Origin: a bacterium
GTDB taxonomy: Bacteria > Planctomycetota > UBA11346
NCBI GenBank assembly: GCA_020049615.1
Contig: JAIFKN010000301.1
Span: forward strand, 1 to 7,536
Length of the DNA: 7,536 nt
Direction of reading: 5' to 3'
In this document: one piece after another, positions 6,598 to 7,536 of the stretch
How the letters are laid out: each line of letters opens with the position of its first letter
Position numbering within the stretch: the stretch's first letter is position 1
Notes under the pieces: model-generated
Databases searched by the model: none
Told to the model about the DNA's origin: nothing
Seen by the model: only the letters and a program-made list of their open reading frames with translations
Program-made: the position numbers and the translations under genes

Positions 6598-7427
6598 ACT
6601 TGTCCGATGGCGTGCAGATGGTGCTGTTCGTGGTGCTGATCCTGGCCGCCGCCGTCCCACTGGGCTGGTGGTGTCATGGACTGCTGGCCGGACGTTGGCG
6701 AGTGCCCGGTGAAGGACCCCTGTTCCGCATGGCCGGGATCGACGCCGTCGCTGGATACGGCTGGGGGCGGTACGCTCTGGCGCTACTGCTGCTCAATGGT
6801 CTCGGCCTCGCCGTAGTCATGGCTCTGCTCATGCTGCAAGGCGTGCTGCCGGGCAATCCGCAGGCACTTCCCGGGCTGTCGTGGCACCTGGCCCTGAACA
6901 CCGCGATCAGTTTCGCCACCAATACCAACTGGCAGAGCTACGGTGGCGAATCGACCCTGTCCTACGGCAGTCAGGCTCTTGGGCTGACGGTGCAGAACTT
7001 CCTCAGTGCCGCCACCGGCATCGCCGTGCTCGCGGCGCTGGCGCGAGGTTTCGCCCGCCAAGGAACGACCGACCTGGGCAATCCGTGGGTCGATATCAGT
7101 CGCATCACCCTCGGCCTGCTGCTGCCGCTCGCGCTGGTCTTCGCCCTGGTCCTGGTCTGGCAGGGCGTACCGCAGACCTGGAGTGCCTATCCGGTCGCCC
7201 ACCCGATCGCCGGTGGCGAACAGACCATCGCCGTCGGTCCGGCGGCTTCGCAGATCGCGATCAAGCAGTTGGGCACCAATGGCGGCGGCTTCTTCAACGC
7301 CAACAGCGCGCATCCCTTCGAGAATCCGACCCCGCTGACCAACCTGCTGCAATGCCTGGCCATCCTCGCGATCCCGGCCCGTATATCACAAATAACCCCT
7401 AAGCCGCAACCCGATGGTACATCGTGA
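6594..7427 (+). pseudogene. kdpA: KdpA, K+-binding channel subunit, truncated by an insertion sequence
   Basis: KdpA is the ion-selective membrane subunit of the high-affinity KdpFABC K+ pump, normally about 560 residues with four pore loops. Here the frame gives 277 residues, and only the first ~262 (to ~7379) match the family. Seen directly: several membrane helices, the first filter segment SFATNTNWQSYGGE (106-119) and the second filter segment IKQLGTNGGGFFNANSAHPFENP (223-245). After LAILAIPA the family sequence stops abruptly, and fifteen unrelated residues (RISQITPKPQPDGTS) run to a TGA. Those residues are read from the end of an insertion sequence. The third and fourth pore regions are missing, so the product cannot work as a channel. 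The start is the ATG at 6594, with GGAG at 6582-6585, overlapping kdpF; a GTG at 6585 is less likely. The remainder of kdpA and kdpBC may lie beyond the insertion. Confidence 0.9.
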
Positions 7428-7536
7428 GTAAGCCGCCCAACCGATCCTTCCTGACGATCGCGCCGCTGCGGTTGGCGAACAACGGGTCTGGCTCGATCAC
7501 GGCTCCATCCAGACCAGCATGTGGTCGCTCTTTGTG
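7380..7536 (-). mobile_element. insertion sequence, 3' end (partial, runs off the right edge)
   Basis: The left boundary is inferred from where kdpA homology ends (about 7378-7382). Just inside lies CGTATATCACAAATAACC, which probably contains the terminal inverted repeat. The transposase stop codon lies about 20 bases inside the end. The other end, the matching inverted repeat and any target-site duplication are outside the window, so the family cannot be assigned with certainty. Confidence 0.75.
7399..7536 (-). CDS. rve/DDE integrase-type transposase, C-terminal 45 residues
   Basis: An open frame enters from the right edge and ends at TAG (7399-7401). The visible residues begin HKERPHAGLD and continue with VIEPDP, then RKDRLGGLLTMYHRVAA at the end. 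The ERPHxGLD motif is the typical tail of rve-type (IS3/IS481-like) transposases. The combination with (I/V)IEPDP and RLGGLLxxYxRxAA matches a group of 'integrase core domain' transposases that I recall from Planctomycetota and other environmental bacteria. The catalytic DDE residues would lie upstream, outside the window. It reads opposite to kdpA, which it interrupts. Confidence 0.78.
   Translation of the reverse strand, partial: HKERPHAGLDGAVIEPDPLFANRSGAIVRKDRLGGLLTMYHRVAA

Noticed and set aside
7411..7536. A plus-strand gene beginning near GTG 7424 or ATG 7413
   Set aside because: The ATG frame stops after five codons and the GTG frame shows no recognisable sequence, while the minus strand carries a clear transposase tail.
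1..7536. tRNA, rRNA or riboswitch genes
   Set aside because: No cloverleaf, rRNA core sequence or recognised riboswitch core was seen on either strand; coding sequence covers almost everything.

Overview
This is a very GC-rich stretch of bacterial chromosome with strong G/C preference at third codon positions. It holds ordinary housekeeping genes, an unusual telomere-like inverted-repeat element, and an insertion sequence that breaks a potassium-transport gene at the right edge. The organism cannot be fixed from this window. A high-GC environmental bacterium is likely. The style of the transposase C-terminus and the intergenic heptamer repeats remind me of Planctomycetota or related groups, but I hold that only weakly.

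Layout: three genes run leftward on the minus strand. Their order of transcription is a SpoIIE/RsbU-type PP2C phosphatase (about 4819 to 3902), a presequence-protease-like M16 metallopeptidase (3718 to 920), and an AFG1/ZapE-type ATPase (from 920, running off the left edge). The peptidase stop and the ATPase start overlap as TGATG, so these two are probably translationally coupled. The phosphatase and peptidase are separated by about 180 bp, almost filled by a 160 bp inverted-repeat element. Its arms are GGGGTTA/GGGGTCA heptamers that could form either a long hairpin or G-quadruplexes.

Divergently, on the plus strand, comM (4899 to 6416) encodes the AAA+ helicase of natural transformation. 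Its last quarter has clearly lower GC and different codon use from the rest. It is followed after 97 bp by kdpF (27 codons) and kdpA, the start of a high-affinity K+ uptake operon. kdpA loses homology after about 262 codons, at position ~7380. There the 3' end of an insertion sequence begins, carrying the C-terminus of an rve/DDE transposase on the minus strand. The potassium-channel subunit is therefore broken, and kdpBC, if present, lie beyond the IS.

No wholly new system is evident. The points most worth a second look are the heptamer/G-quadruplex inverted repeat, the IS-broken kdpA, the comM mosaic, and the ATPase-peptidase pair.
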